A stretch of DNA of 64,000 nt from an uncultured Verrucomicrobia subdivision 3 bacterium (GTDB taxonomy: Bacteria; Verrucomicrobiota; Verrucomicrobiia; Limisphaerales; UBA11358), in assembly GCA_903918885.1 (NCBI GenBank), contig CAIXFY010000040.1:1-64000 (forward strand), given 5' to 3'. Of this stretch, positions 55,615 to 62,984 are shown piece by piece. The position numbers and the translations under genes were made by a program. Position 1 is the stretch's first letter, and every line of letters begins with the position of its first letter. The notes under the pieces are model-generated. The model was not told where the DNA came from and made no database searches. It saw nothing but the letters and a program-made list of their open reading frames with translations.

Positions 55615-56774
55615 CCGATGGTGGGCTTGAGCGGCTGCGAGCGGATGATTTCGCGGTTGAGACGTTGAAACCACGGCTGCGGTTTCACGGTCGGCGCGCT
55701 TGTTAGCTTGCGCTGGCGCGAATTGAATTCCAGCCATACCACCCAAATTGAAATCGCGGCAATCACGGACAGGCCGAGAAAAATTTGTTGCACGCCGGTC
55801 ATCGGAAACATCTGGATTACCGACGCGGCGCAGACGACGAGTGGCAGGTGCAGCGCAAACACTGCCAGCGAATGTCTTCCCCACAACGCTGTTTGTTCCA
55901 TTAGCGCTGCGGGCGGGCGCGGATTCCACGCCACGAGGAAAACTACCCACGCGGCGAAATTCAGCAGCCGCAACGGGCCGAGCGTCCATTTGTCCATCCA
56001 CAGGTAAATCGCGGGATTGATGTCTGCGCTCGGAATAATTCCATGTCGCGCACACAAGCCAGCCAGCACGACGACACCAGCCGCAATGAAGAAAAACTTT
56101 TTTGGTTTGGGTGAAATAATTTCGCGGCGGAGTGAAGTTTCGCCGAGAGCGACACCGGTGAACCAGAGAAATTGCCACGCCAGCAGGTTAAACGAGCCGC
56201 CGCGAACGGGCAGTGTGTTGGCCGGAAAATGGATTTCTGGAAATTGCGCCGTGATCCAGCCGAGGAATGAAACCGCCAGCACGACGCCCCAACCGCGCCG
56301 CCGCGCGGCAACCAAAACAAAAGGCGTCGCCAATAGCAGCACGACATAGAGCGGTAGGATGTCGAACAGCGGTGGTTGGTGCAGCAGAAGCGGGATTAGC
56401 AACAGGCTACCGAGCGGATGCTGGAGAAAATCGTGGAAATGATTCGCGAGCGGCGCGACCTGCCGCGCGTAAGCCCACGCGATGAGCGCCACTGGCAGCA
56501 GCACGGCCAGATGCACGATGTAAACGAGCTTGGCGCGGTTCCAGATGCGGCGGGACATTTCGGTCCAGCCGTTTTTCAAGTAGGTTTTGCCATAGACCAC
56601 ACCCGCGAGACACGCGCTCAAGAAGATAAAGCCCTCGGCGGCGCTGGTAAATCCGAACGGTTCCTGCAAGGCGTGGGAGAGTGGCGACGGCACATGAACG
56701 CCGGCCATGATGACCAGAAACATTCCCCGCACGGCATCTAGCCGCATGTCCCGAACTTTCAGACTGGTGTTCAA
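55611..56774 (-). CDS. OpgC-like membrane acyltransferase
   Basis: A 387-residue multi-pass protein. It begins VRDMRLDAVRGMFLVIMAGVHVPSPLS, with FGFTSAAEGFIFLSACLAGVVYGKTY and WNRAKLVYIVHLAVLL, which match the OpgC/acyltransferase-3 group; about ten membrane helices follow. OpgC adds succinyl groups to osmoregulated periplasmic glucans in other bacteria, but no glucan synthesis genes (opgG/opgH) are near. The acceptor is therefore unknown here. Confidence 0.82.
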   Translation of the reverse strand: MNTSLKVRDMRLDAVRGMFLVIMAGVHVPSPLSHALQEPFGFTSAAEGFIFLSACLAGVVYGKTYLKNGWTEMSRRIWNRAKLVYIVHLAVLLPVALIAWAYARQVAPLANHFHDFLQHPLGSLLLIPLLLHQPPLFDILPLYVVLLLATPFVLVAARRRGWGVVLAVSFLGWITAQFPEIHFPANTLPVRGGSFNLLAWQFLWFTGVALGETSLRREIISPKPKKFFFIAAGVVVLAGLCARHGIIPSADINPAIYLWMDKWTLGPLRLLNFAAWVVFLVAWNPRPPAALMEQTALWGRHSLAVFALHLPLVVCAASVIQMFPMTGVQQIFLGLSVIAAISIWVVWLEFNSRQRKLTSAPTVKPQPWFQRLNREIIRSQPLKPTIG

Positions 56775-56871
56775 AAATTCCTTGTTTTGGAATTAGAAAA
56801 TTAACTACTCCTCTTAAGGACCTCTTTTCTACGCCGGGAACCGGTCGGCGTCAAATCAAAACCGGTTCCAT

Positions 56872-57771
56872 TCAGCCAACCGGCTTTTGCCACGCGCTCA
56901 TCGGGAAGCGTTCGCCGCAATCGAGGCACTGCGTCAAATCATATTGCGCGCCGCATTGCGGGCAGGCGGCATGGGTGGCAAAGGTGTCGAAGGCGGTTTT
57001 GCACTGACCGCAGCGCCAGAGTTCGCCGAGCGGTGGCGCGGTGCGGCACGACGGACACGCGAACCCTTCGCGGCGTGGAATCTTGGCAATCTTTGCCAAA
57101 GCGCGCGCCTGCATGAGTCCACCCCAGCAGTTCAGCGCAATGAAAACCGCCATGATAATCAGCCAAGTATCGCCCGCCCAAACCGCCACGGCGATTAATC
57201 CGACGACGCCTACGATGCCAATCACACTTGCGGCCATCAGGCTGTTCGCCCGCCCGAACGGAAACCACAGCAGCGCGCGCAGGATTTGGCCGCCGTCAAG
57301 CGGATAGACCGGCAGCAGGTTGAAGGCGAGCAGCACGGTGTTGATGATCGTGACGTTGCGCAACAGCAGAAACGCATCCGGCGCGGCGTCCGCCCAGCCG
57401 TGATGTTTGCCAAAATAATACAGGCCGAAGAACAACGGCGTGAGCGCCACGTTCACCAGCGGTCCCGCAGCGATGCTCCACAACATCGCGCCCGGGCGTT
57501 GTGGTGGGTTGACATAGGCCACGCCACCGAGCGGCCAGAGGACGATGAGGTTGGCCCCGCCGCCGACCGAGCGGCACGCGAGCGCGTGGCCGAATTCATG
57601 CGTCAACACAATCAGGAACAGCGACAAAATTTCCAGCGCGCTCCAGCCGTAGTTGGAATACGCGTGCGGCCGGCTGGTGAAATAAAAAAACGCCACAAAC
57701 CACGCCCAGTGCAGATACACGTCCACCCCCAGCAGGCGGAACAATTTTACTGAGCCTTTGCGCGTGGGCAT
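56872..57771 (-). CDS. Site-2-type M50 metalloprotease with C-terminal zinc ribbons
   Basis: A 299-residue intramembrane peptidase. It has the HEFGH zinc motif in LIVLTHEFGHALACR and the second motif NLLPVYPLDGGQILR; both fall in membrane helices. After the membrane core, residues about 238-292 carry four CxxC pairs (CPSC, CGQC, CPQC, CLDC) that should bind two zinc ions. The rhomboid-like role of S2P proteins in cutting membrane regulators is known for the family; the target here is unknown. Its ATG overlaps the thrH stop by one base (TGATG on the coding strand). Confidence 0.88.
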   Translation of the reverse strand: MPTRKGSVKLFRLLGVDVYLHWAWFVAFFYFTSRPHAYSNYGWSALEILSLFLIVLTHEFGHALACRSVGGGANLIVLWPLGGVAYVNPPQRPGAMLWSIAAGPLVNVALTPLFFGLYYFGKHHGWADAAPDAFLLLRNVTIINTVLLAFNLLPVYPLDGGQILRALLWFPFGRANSLMAASVIGIVGVVGLIAVAVWAGDTWLIIMAVFIALNCWGGLMQARALAKIAKIPRREGFACPSCRTAPPLGELWRCGQCKTAFDTFATHAACPQCGAQYDLTQCLDCGERFPMSAWQKPVG

Positions 57772-58373
57772 CAGAGCGCTCCCTTGATGAGTTTGAGCAG
57801 TTCCGCGTGCGACTCGACGGCCTTGAACTGCGGAAATTCTTGCTTCACCTTTTCCGGCGCGTGGATGAGGAAACCCGCGTTCGCCTCGCCGAGCATCGCG
57901 GTGTCGTTGTAGGAATCGCCGGCGGCGACGACGTGATAGTTCAGCGACTTCAGCGCGGCGACGGATTTTTGTTTCTGGTTAGGCTGGCGCAACTGGTAGC
58001 CGGCGATGCGGTCTTTTTCCACAATCAGGCGATGGCAAAAAAGCGTCGGCCAATTCAACTGCTTCATCAGCGGCTGCGCAAATTGCTCAAACGTGTCGGA
58101 CAGAATGATGACTTGCACCAGCGAGCGCAGTTCGTCGAGAAATTCTTTTCCGCCCGGCAGCGGTTGGAGCGTGCCGATGACTTCCTGAATGTGTGAAAGA
58201 TTGATGCCGTGCCGGTCGAGGATACCGATGCGGTAATTCATCAGCTTGTCGTAATCCGGCTCGTCGCGCGTGGTGCGGCGGAGTTCCGGGATGCCGGTCT
58301 TCTCGGCGACGGCGATCCAGATTTCCGGCGTCAGCACGCCTTCCATGTCCAAAGTCACGATGGCTTGTTTCAT
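57771..58373 (-). CDS. thrH: ThrH-type phosphoserine phosphatase / homoserine phosphotransferase
   Basis: A 200-residue HAD phosphatase. The motif LDMEGVLTPEIW, with Glu between the two nucleophile-loop positions and EGVL in place of DGT, is the ThrH signature. LSDTFEQFAQPLM and AGDSYNDTAMLGEA complete the HAD set. ThrH dephosphorylates phosphoserine and can pass phosphate to homoserine, linking serine and threonine synthesis. The start is set at MKQAIVTLDMEG (58373), because the upstream residues are out of register with the family. The next gene is an M50 protease. Confidence 0.92.
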   Translation of the reverse strand: MKQAIVTLDMEGVLTPEIWIAVAEKTGIPELRRTTRDEPDYDKLMNYRIGILDRHGINLSHIQEVIGTLQPLPGGKEFLDELRSLVQVIILSDTFEQFAQPLMKQLNWPTLFCHRLIVEKDRIAGYQLRQPNQKQKSVAALKSLNYHVVAAGDSYNDTAMLGEANAGFLIHAPEKVKQEFPQFKAVESHAELLKLIKGAL

Positions 58374-58440
58374 CGGCGCAAAGTTTTTCAGAAACCGGCC
58401 AGACTGTCGAGCCGGGACGATTTGTCCATCCAGCATGGAT

Positions 58441-60165
58441 TTATTTCAACTCCGGATGCGCAGCAAGCAGACCAGCTAATTCTTTTTCCGCAGCGGATAA
58501 ATTCTTTTGCCAGCGCAAGGCCTCGCGCAGTTGCGCGGCGGCCTCGGGAAATTTTTCCATTTGAATGAGCGTCTGGCCGAGGCGGAAATGGCCGTTCGCG
58601 AATTCTGGACGGATTCTTAACGCGCTCTGAAAACACTGCGCGGCTTCCGGCCAATGTTTTTCCTGGAGAAAATAAACGCCGACGTTTAACTGCGCATCAG
58701 CGTTGTTCGGGTCATAGTGCGCGGCGGCGACGAGGTGTGGAAAAGCCTCGTCCTTTTTACAAAAACCAATCAGTGCGAGGCCGAGGTTGTATTGGCTGAT
58801 GGGATAGCGCGGTTCGATGCGCACGGATTCGCGGTAAAGCACGAAGGCGCGGAGGTCATCGCCCTTATTTTCAAACGCCTTGCCCAGCGTGTTGGCGGCG
58901 ACGTAGTTGTTTTCGGTCACCTCAACGGCGTGGAGAAACAGCGTGATGCTGTTGCGCCAATAGGAAATCTGCAGATCCGCCGTTAGCACGCAACCAATCA
59001 CCGCGCCGCCGCCGAGAATCAGGAGAATGGTTTGGCTGTGCGGTCGCGCGAGGCAGATTTCCGTAACCCCCCAGACGCCCACGATGAACAGGCCGATGGC
59101 CGGGAAATAGGTGTAACGGTCGGCCATGGATTGTGCGCCGACTTGCACCAGACCGATGACGGGCACAAGTGTGCCGAGAAACCAGAACCAGCCGACGGCC
59201 ACCCACGGTTTACGCCGGAGCAGCATCACGGCCAGCGCGGAAATTACTGCTATCAACAAAACCGAGCCGATAATTATCAGTGTCGGCCAGCGGTAGACGT
59301 AGGGATAAACGATGGCCAGATCGGTCGGCCAAAAAAGTTTTGAAAGGTAGCGCACATAGGCGACGGGGACATTGCCGAGGCGACTGGAAAATTCGACGGG
59401 GCTCATTGCGCCAGCTTTGCGTTGAACAAAAAATGTCACCGCGCAAAGGCCGAAGGACAAAATGAAAAACGGAATTTTTTCGAGCAGGAGTTTTTGCAAA
59501 TTCTGAATTCTGAATTCTGAACTCTGAACTCTGCCCAACGGCCACACGTCCAGCAGCAGCAAAGTGAACGGCAGTGTCACGGCCATCGGTTTGGCGAGCA
59601 GGGCGCAGACGCAAAAAAACAAGGCGGCGGCGTAACAAACTTTGAATTTTGAATTTTGGGCTTTGGAATAATTGGCATAGCTCGCGTAGCTGATGATGGT
59701 CAGCAGCCAGAAAAACGCGCTCAACACGTCCTTCCGTTCGGCAATCCACGCGACCGATTCCACATGCAGCGGATGCCACGCAAACAGCGCGGCCACCATG
59801 GCGCTGCGCCACATTGCGCCGGTGGCGGAGCGTAGAAATGCGAATAACAACAAAGTATTCGCGATGTGAAAAAGGACGTTCATCAAGTGATGGCCGCCTG
59901 GGTCCACGGCAAAAATCTGGCAGTCTACCATGTGCGAAATCCATGTGAGCGGATGCCAGTTGGCGACGTGGATGCCGTTGAACGCCCAGACGAGTCCGTG
60001 CCACGTCAGGCCGGCGCGCGTGACGGGATTGTCGTAAATATATTCATCGTCATCGAAGTTGATGAAGGAAAAATCGGTCGTCGGCCAGTAGAGCAACAGC
60101 GTTCCGAGGGTAAGCAAAAGGCCGACCAACGTGAAAAGTCTTTTATCCGTTGGCTCTGAAGTCAT
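58441..60165 (-). CDS. TPR-containing GT-C-like membrane glycosyltransferase (TMTC-like)
   Basis: 574 residues. About ten membrane helices (residues about 10-400) carry the family motifs FDDDEYIYDNP (first luminal/periplasmic loop with acidic pair), NWHPLTWISHMVD and HPLHVESVAWIAERKDVLS, as in TMTC and other GT-C glycosyltransferases. The C-terminal 170 residues are tetratricopeptide repeats (NYVAANTLGKAFENKGD, AQLNVGVYFLQEKHWPEAAQCF). Two heptamer arrays lie in the coding region (59501-59533 and 59641-59666), giving VQSSEFRIQN and SKAQNSKFK. The frame is open upstream to 60510, but that part is a shadow of the PHP gene; the ATG at 60165 is next to the PHP stop. Confidence 0.88.
   Translation of the reverse strand: MTSEPTDKRLFTLVGLLLTLGTLLLYWPTTDFSFINFDDDEYIYDNPVTRAGLTWHGLVWAFNGIHVANWHPLTWISHMVDCQIFAVDPGGHHLMNVLFHIANTLLLFAFLRSATGAMWRSAMVAALFAWHPLHVESVAWIAERKDVLSAFFWLLTIISYASYANYSKAQNSKFKVCYAAALFFCVCALLAKPMAVTLPFTLLLLDVWPLGRVQSSEFRIQNLQKLLLEKIPFFILSFGLCAVTFFVQRKAGAMSPVEFSSRLGNVPVAYVRYLSKLFWPTDLAIVYPYVYRWPTLIIIGSVLLIAVISALAVMLLRRKPWVAVGWFWFLGTLVPVIGLVQVGAQSMADRYTYFPAIGLFIVGVWGVTEICLARPHSQTILLILGGGAVIGCVLTADLQISYWRNSITLFLHAVEVTENNYVAANTLGKAFENKGDDLRAFVLYRESVRIEPRYPISQYNLGLALIGFCKKDEAFPHLVAAAHYDPNNADAQLNVGVYFLQEKHWPEAAQCFQSALRIRPEFANGHFRLGQTLIQMEKFPEAAAQLREALRWQKNLSAAEKELAGLLAAHPELK
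59501..59533. repeat. In-frame heptamer array (TPR glycosyltransferase gene)
   Basis: The plus strand shows TTCTGAA three times and CTCTGAA once, then CTCTG. This is about 4.7 heptamers or 11 codons, encoding VQSSEFRIQN-like residues between membrane helices. Confidence 0.82.
59641..59666. repeat. Second heptamer-like array in the same gene
   Basis: TTTGAATT TTGAATT TTGGGC TTTGG on the plus strand (7-8-nt period) encodes SKAQNSKFK in the next loop of the same protein. Confidence 0.7.
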
Positions 60166-60166
60166 A

Positions 60167-60982
60167 TCACAGCCAAGCGGATTCGTGCTGGCGCTGGTTA
60201 AAGCGGCACGTCTCGGTATAGCCGACGCTACGCGCGAGTTCCACGGCGGCTTCAAAATCCATGCCGACTTCCTCCGGCGCGTGCGCATCCGAGCCGAAGG
60301 TGATGTGGACGCCTTTTTGAAAAGCGATTTCCAGCAGGTCGCGGCACGGATAAATCTCTTTGCAATCCTTCCGCAGTCCGGCGGTGTTGAGTTCGATGGC
60401 GCAATGTGTTTTGGCCGCCGCGTCCAGAAACTTTTCGTAGAGCGGCGTGCAATCCTGCTGCGGGCGGATGCCGAACTTTTTCGGCAAATCGGCGTGGCCG
60501 ATGATTTCAAACAACCCCGAGGCCGCCGCCAGCGTTAGCCGGTCGAAGTAAATTTTCCAGACCTCGAAGGCGTCGCGCTTTTTCCACTCGGACAGCTTGG
60601 CTGGATTATCAATGTCCCACGAATCCGAGACGTAATGCACGCTGCCGATGAAATAATCCCACGGATGCCGCGCGGCCAACTGGCGAATCCAGTCCTCATG
60701 ACCGGGTAGATAATCCACCTCCAGCGCGAGGCGGATGGTGAGTTGCGGAAATTCCTTTTGCGCGAGTTGCACCTTGGCAACGTATTCATCGAGCTGCCGG
60801 TCGAACATCCGCCAGTTGTCAAATTCGTCGCGCGGCATGGGCGAATGGTCGGAGAAGCCGATTTCCGTCAGGCCGATTTCCACGGCGCGACGCGCGTAAT
60901 CCACCGGTTCACCAACCGCGTGGCGGCAGAGCGGCGTGTGCATGTGCATGTCGGCGGGCATCGGCATGACGGGGAGTTTCAA
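60167..60982 (-). CDS. Histidinol-phosphatase (PHP family, HisK type)
   Basis: A 271-residue PHP-domain phosphoesterase. The metal-binding start DMHMHTPLCRHA, FSDHSP, LEVDYLPG, FIGSVHYV, EIIGHADLPKK, ELNTAGLRK and FGSDAHAP are all present. HisK-type enzymes make histidinol from histidinol phosphate. The stop is one base from the TPR gene start. No other his gene is in the window, so another phospho-substrate is possible. Confidence 0.88.
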   Translation of the reverse strand: MKLPVMPMPADMHMHTPLCRHAVGEPVDYARRAVEIGLTEIGFSDHSPMPRDEFDNWRMFDRQLDEYVAKVQLAQKEFPQLTIRLALEVDYLPGHEDWIRQLAARHPWDYFIGSVHYVSDSWDIDNPAKLSEWKKRDAFEVWKIYFDRLTLAAASGLFEIIGHADLPKKFGIRPQQDCTPLYEKFLDAAAKTHCAIELNTAGLRKDCKEIYPCRDLLEIAFQKGVHITFGSDAHAPEEVGMDFEAAVELARSVGYTETCRFNQRQHESAWL

Positions 60983-61060
60983 GATTCAGTCCGCAAGTTT
61001 CAAGTTTTGTATTCAATCAAAAAGCCGGAACCGATTTTTCATTCCAGTTTTATTTACATG

Positions 61061-61178
61061 AGGGGCAGTAGCCTAATTTGGAGTGCGGCGACATGTCGCC
61101 GCTTTCCGACTGGGCGACATGTCGCCCAGTTCCAAAGCGCGGACATGTCCGCGCACTCCAAGTTAATGCACTGCCTCT
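61061..61178. repeat. Three-hairpin MITE-like element
   Basis: The terminal inverted repeats span about 27 bp (61061-61087 and 61152-61178; the inner ten pairs TTGGAGTGCG/CGCACTCCAA are perfect). Inside are three perfect palindromes at 61085-61102, 61109-61130 and 61137-61154, all centred on GACATGTC. The structure is a closed stem with three arms. Confidence 0.9.
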
Positions 61179-61277
61179 GCCCGCAGAGGCTTGACAGTTT
61201 TTCCGAATCCTGCTGTTATCGTCACGTCTCTGGGAATTGGGTATGGTCACCTTAAATAACTTCTTGGCTCCGGCGTT

Positions 61278-61327
61278 GGCTCGCCGGTCACGGCTCGCCG
61301 GTCACGGCTCGCCGCTTTAGCGGCGAG
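61278..61327. repeat. GC-rich 14-nt tandem plus hairpin
   Basis: GGCTCGCCGGTCAC is present twice in tandem (61278-61305) with a third partial copy. It runs into the perfect hairpin CTCGCCGC TTTA GCGGCGAG (61308-61327). Confidence 0.8.
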
Positions 61328-61376
61328 TAGCGCGGCAAAAAAGTTTTCTCTTTTTCAAGCCAATTCCCGTCGCCCC

Positions 61377-61675
61377 GAAACGTCCCTCGTTTTACCCCGG
61401 TTTGCGTCCGTCGCCATGGCGCGATCCTTGGTTTGCCTTGATTGGAACCAACCCGCCCCGCGCGACCTTCGTTTTACCTCGGTTCGTCCGAGTCACCGCC
61501 GCCCGACGCTCGTCTTGCCTTGTCCGCGTCCAAATCAGGGTGGCGCGACGCTTTTTTCGCCCCGATTTGCCCAAATCCACCCCGCCCGACGCTCGTTGGG
61601 AGCCGATGGGCGCAAATCTGGGTCAGCCAACCGTCGTTTTGCCCCGGTTGGCCGCAATTTTTGCCGGTTGCCGCA
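61377..61675. repeat. Degenerate tandem array, about seven units of 39-46 nt
   Basis: Units share a loose pattern of CGACGCTCGTTTTGCC followed by CCGATTTGC-like and AAATC/ACC parts. Examples start near 61377, 61420, 61459, 61501, 61544, 61583 and 61629. Unit lengths vary and identity is low, unlike a CRISPR, and no frame stays convincing through it. It precedes the frameshifted gene at 61764. Confidence 0.65.
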
Positions 61676-61763
61676 GAAACCGTCAAAAATCGTTCAAATC
61701 TGCGAAAAAAACGTCGTAAATCACTAACTAACCAACCACAACCATCAACCCCCATAGTATATT

Positions 61764-62683
61764 ATGGCATCCAACATCCTGCCCAGCGGACTCCAAGACC
61801 TGTTCACCCTCGCCGAAGACATGGCCGACGGGCTGCATGCCCACGAAGCCGCCATCGGCATTAAACAAAACACCGAATTAGTCTTCCGGACTGACCTGAC
61901 CGCCGCCATCACCGCGCAGGCGAACCACGTCGCCGCGCAGACTGCGAAAGTTGCCTTGAGCACCGCCGTGACCGTGGCGGATTCCAACGGCAAGCCTTCA
62001 TCAGCACCGCCCGCAACGTCCTCGCCACCTACCTCGGCAACGGTTACAGCCAGGCGTGGGACGCCACCGGCTTTCCCGACCAATCCACCGCCGTTCCCGG
62101 CACGCAGGCCAAACGGCAGGTCCTGCTGCAATCCCTGCAAAATTATTTTACCGCCAATCCCGCGCAGGAAAATCCGCCGTTGAACATCACCGCCGCCCGC
62201 GCCGGAAATTTATTCGCCGCGCTCTCGGACGCCCGCAGCGCCGCCAACGACGGCAACACCGACGCCGGCCAAAAAAAGAACCTGCGCGATGCCGCCGAGA
62301 AAACTTTACGCAACCGCATGAGCGGATTGGTGAGCGAACTCGGACAATTGCTGGAAGACACCGACCCGCTGTGGCTGGCGTTTGGCTTGAACGAGCCGGG
62401 CGCGACGAATCTGCCGGACGTGGCCGACAGCCTGATTTTGACGGCGGGCGGGGCAGGGGTGGTGCTGGCGGATTGGAGCGATGCCTCCCGCGCCACGCGC
62501 TACCGCGTGTTCAAGCAAATCGTGGGCGTGGATGCCACCTTTGTTTCCGCCGCGACGGTGACGGACAGCGATTACACGTTCACCGGTTTGCTCAGCGGCA
62601 AGACCTTGAAAGTGCAGATCATCGCCGCCAACGACGCGGGACAGGCTGCGCCCAGCACGGCGGCGGAAATTGTCGTGCCGTGA
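61764..62683 (+). pseudogene. Frameshifted gene: helical N-terminus plus FN3-like C-terminal domain
   Basis: Frame 1 runs from ATG 61764 (MASNILPSGLQDLFTLAEDM) to about 61995. Frame 2 carries on as FISTARNVLATYLGNGYSQAWDATGF and the rest, with no start of its own at the joint, to the stop at 62683. One missing base at GGCAAGCC (61991-61997), which would restore GGCAAGGCC (GKAF), joins them. The repaired protein of about 306 residues has an alpha-helical N-terminus and, from about residue 225, a fibronectin-III-like domain (AGVVLADWSDASRATRYRVFKQIVG). Similar proteins are repeated in verrucomicrobial genomes, function unknown. It is either a recent pseudogene or a sequencing error. Confidence 0.72.
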
Positions 62684-62685
62684 AT

Positions 62686-62773
62686 GAGGGAAGGCAGAAT
62701 TATAAATGAAGAATGCAGAGGTAAAAAAGCGAAACCCCGTCTGGTTTCGGCCTTCTGCATTCTTCCTTCTGCC
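62686..62773. repeat. Inverted heptamer arrays after the frameshifted gene
   Basis: GAAGAATGCAGA-type heptamers at about 62688-62720 face TTCTGCA TTCTTCC TTCTGCC at 62753-62773, with a hairpin CGAAACC/GGTTTCG between them. The heptamers are the same as in lpxB at 50776. Confidence 0.72.
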
Positions 62774-62788
62774 TTGGAAATTTACAGG

Positions 62789-62860
62789 CCCGTAGGGCTG
62801 GCATATTTGTAGAAATGAAATTGCAAAATGAATCCAGCACCGTAGGAGCGATATCTGTAG
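62789..62860. repeat. Two direct copies of a 22-24-nt motif
   Basis: CCCGTAGGGCTGGCATATTTGTAG at 62789-62812 (shown only to mark its ends CCCGTAGGG and TTTGTAG) is repeated in degenerate form at 62839-62860 (ACCGTAGGAGCG to CTGTAG). The second copy runs into the next element. Confidence 0.6.
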
Positions 62861-62909
62861 CGTCGGTCTATGACCGACGAACCGACGGCGCTCACAGAGC
62901 GCCGCTACA
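62856..62909. repeat. Small two-hairpin element
   Basis: The outer arms TGTAGCG/CGCTACA enclose GTCGGTCTATGACCGAC (62862-62878) and CGGCGCTCACAGAGCGCCG (62886-62904), each a perfect hairpin. The design is the same as the 13044 element but shorter, and the sequence is different. Confidence 0.85.
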
Positions 62910-62984
62910 ATGCGATGCCGCCCACCAATGCAAATCAGGATTGACGGGCAAATGAAAACTGAAACCATCGAAAGGAATCTGAAC

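Larger units (their letters stand above)
60983..61763. other. Gene-free repeat region (781 bp)
   Basis: No convincing gene is seen. It holds a three-hairpin element (61061-61178), a short GC-rich tandem/hairpin (61278-61327) and a degenerate tandem array of about seven units (61377-61675). Reading frames that cross it are Arg/Pro-rich and lack start signals. The promoter of the PHP gene must lie in its first part. Confidence 0.7.

Noticed and set aside
54793-56178. Minus-strand frame of 461 codons across gpsA and the OpgC-like gene
   Set aside because: It crosses two well-supported genes and is Arg/His-rich, so it is a shadow.
60983-61255. Protein-coding frame reading LIWSAATCRRFPTGRHVAQF
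   Set aside because: It is translated from the three-hairpin repeat at 61061-61178; the frame has no start signal of its own.
61377-61675. Possible CRISPR array
   Set aside because: Units are degenerate along their full length and vary from 39 to 46 nt, with no constant repeat and no cas genes nearby.
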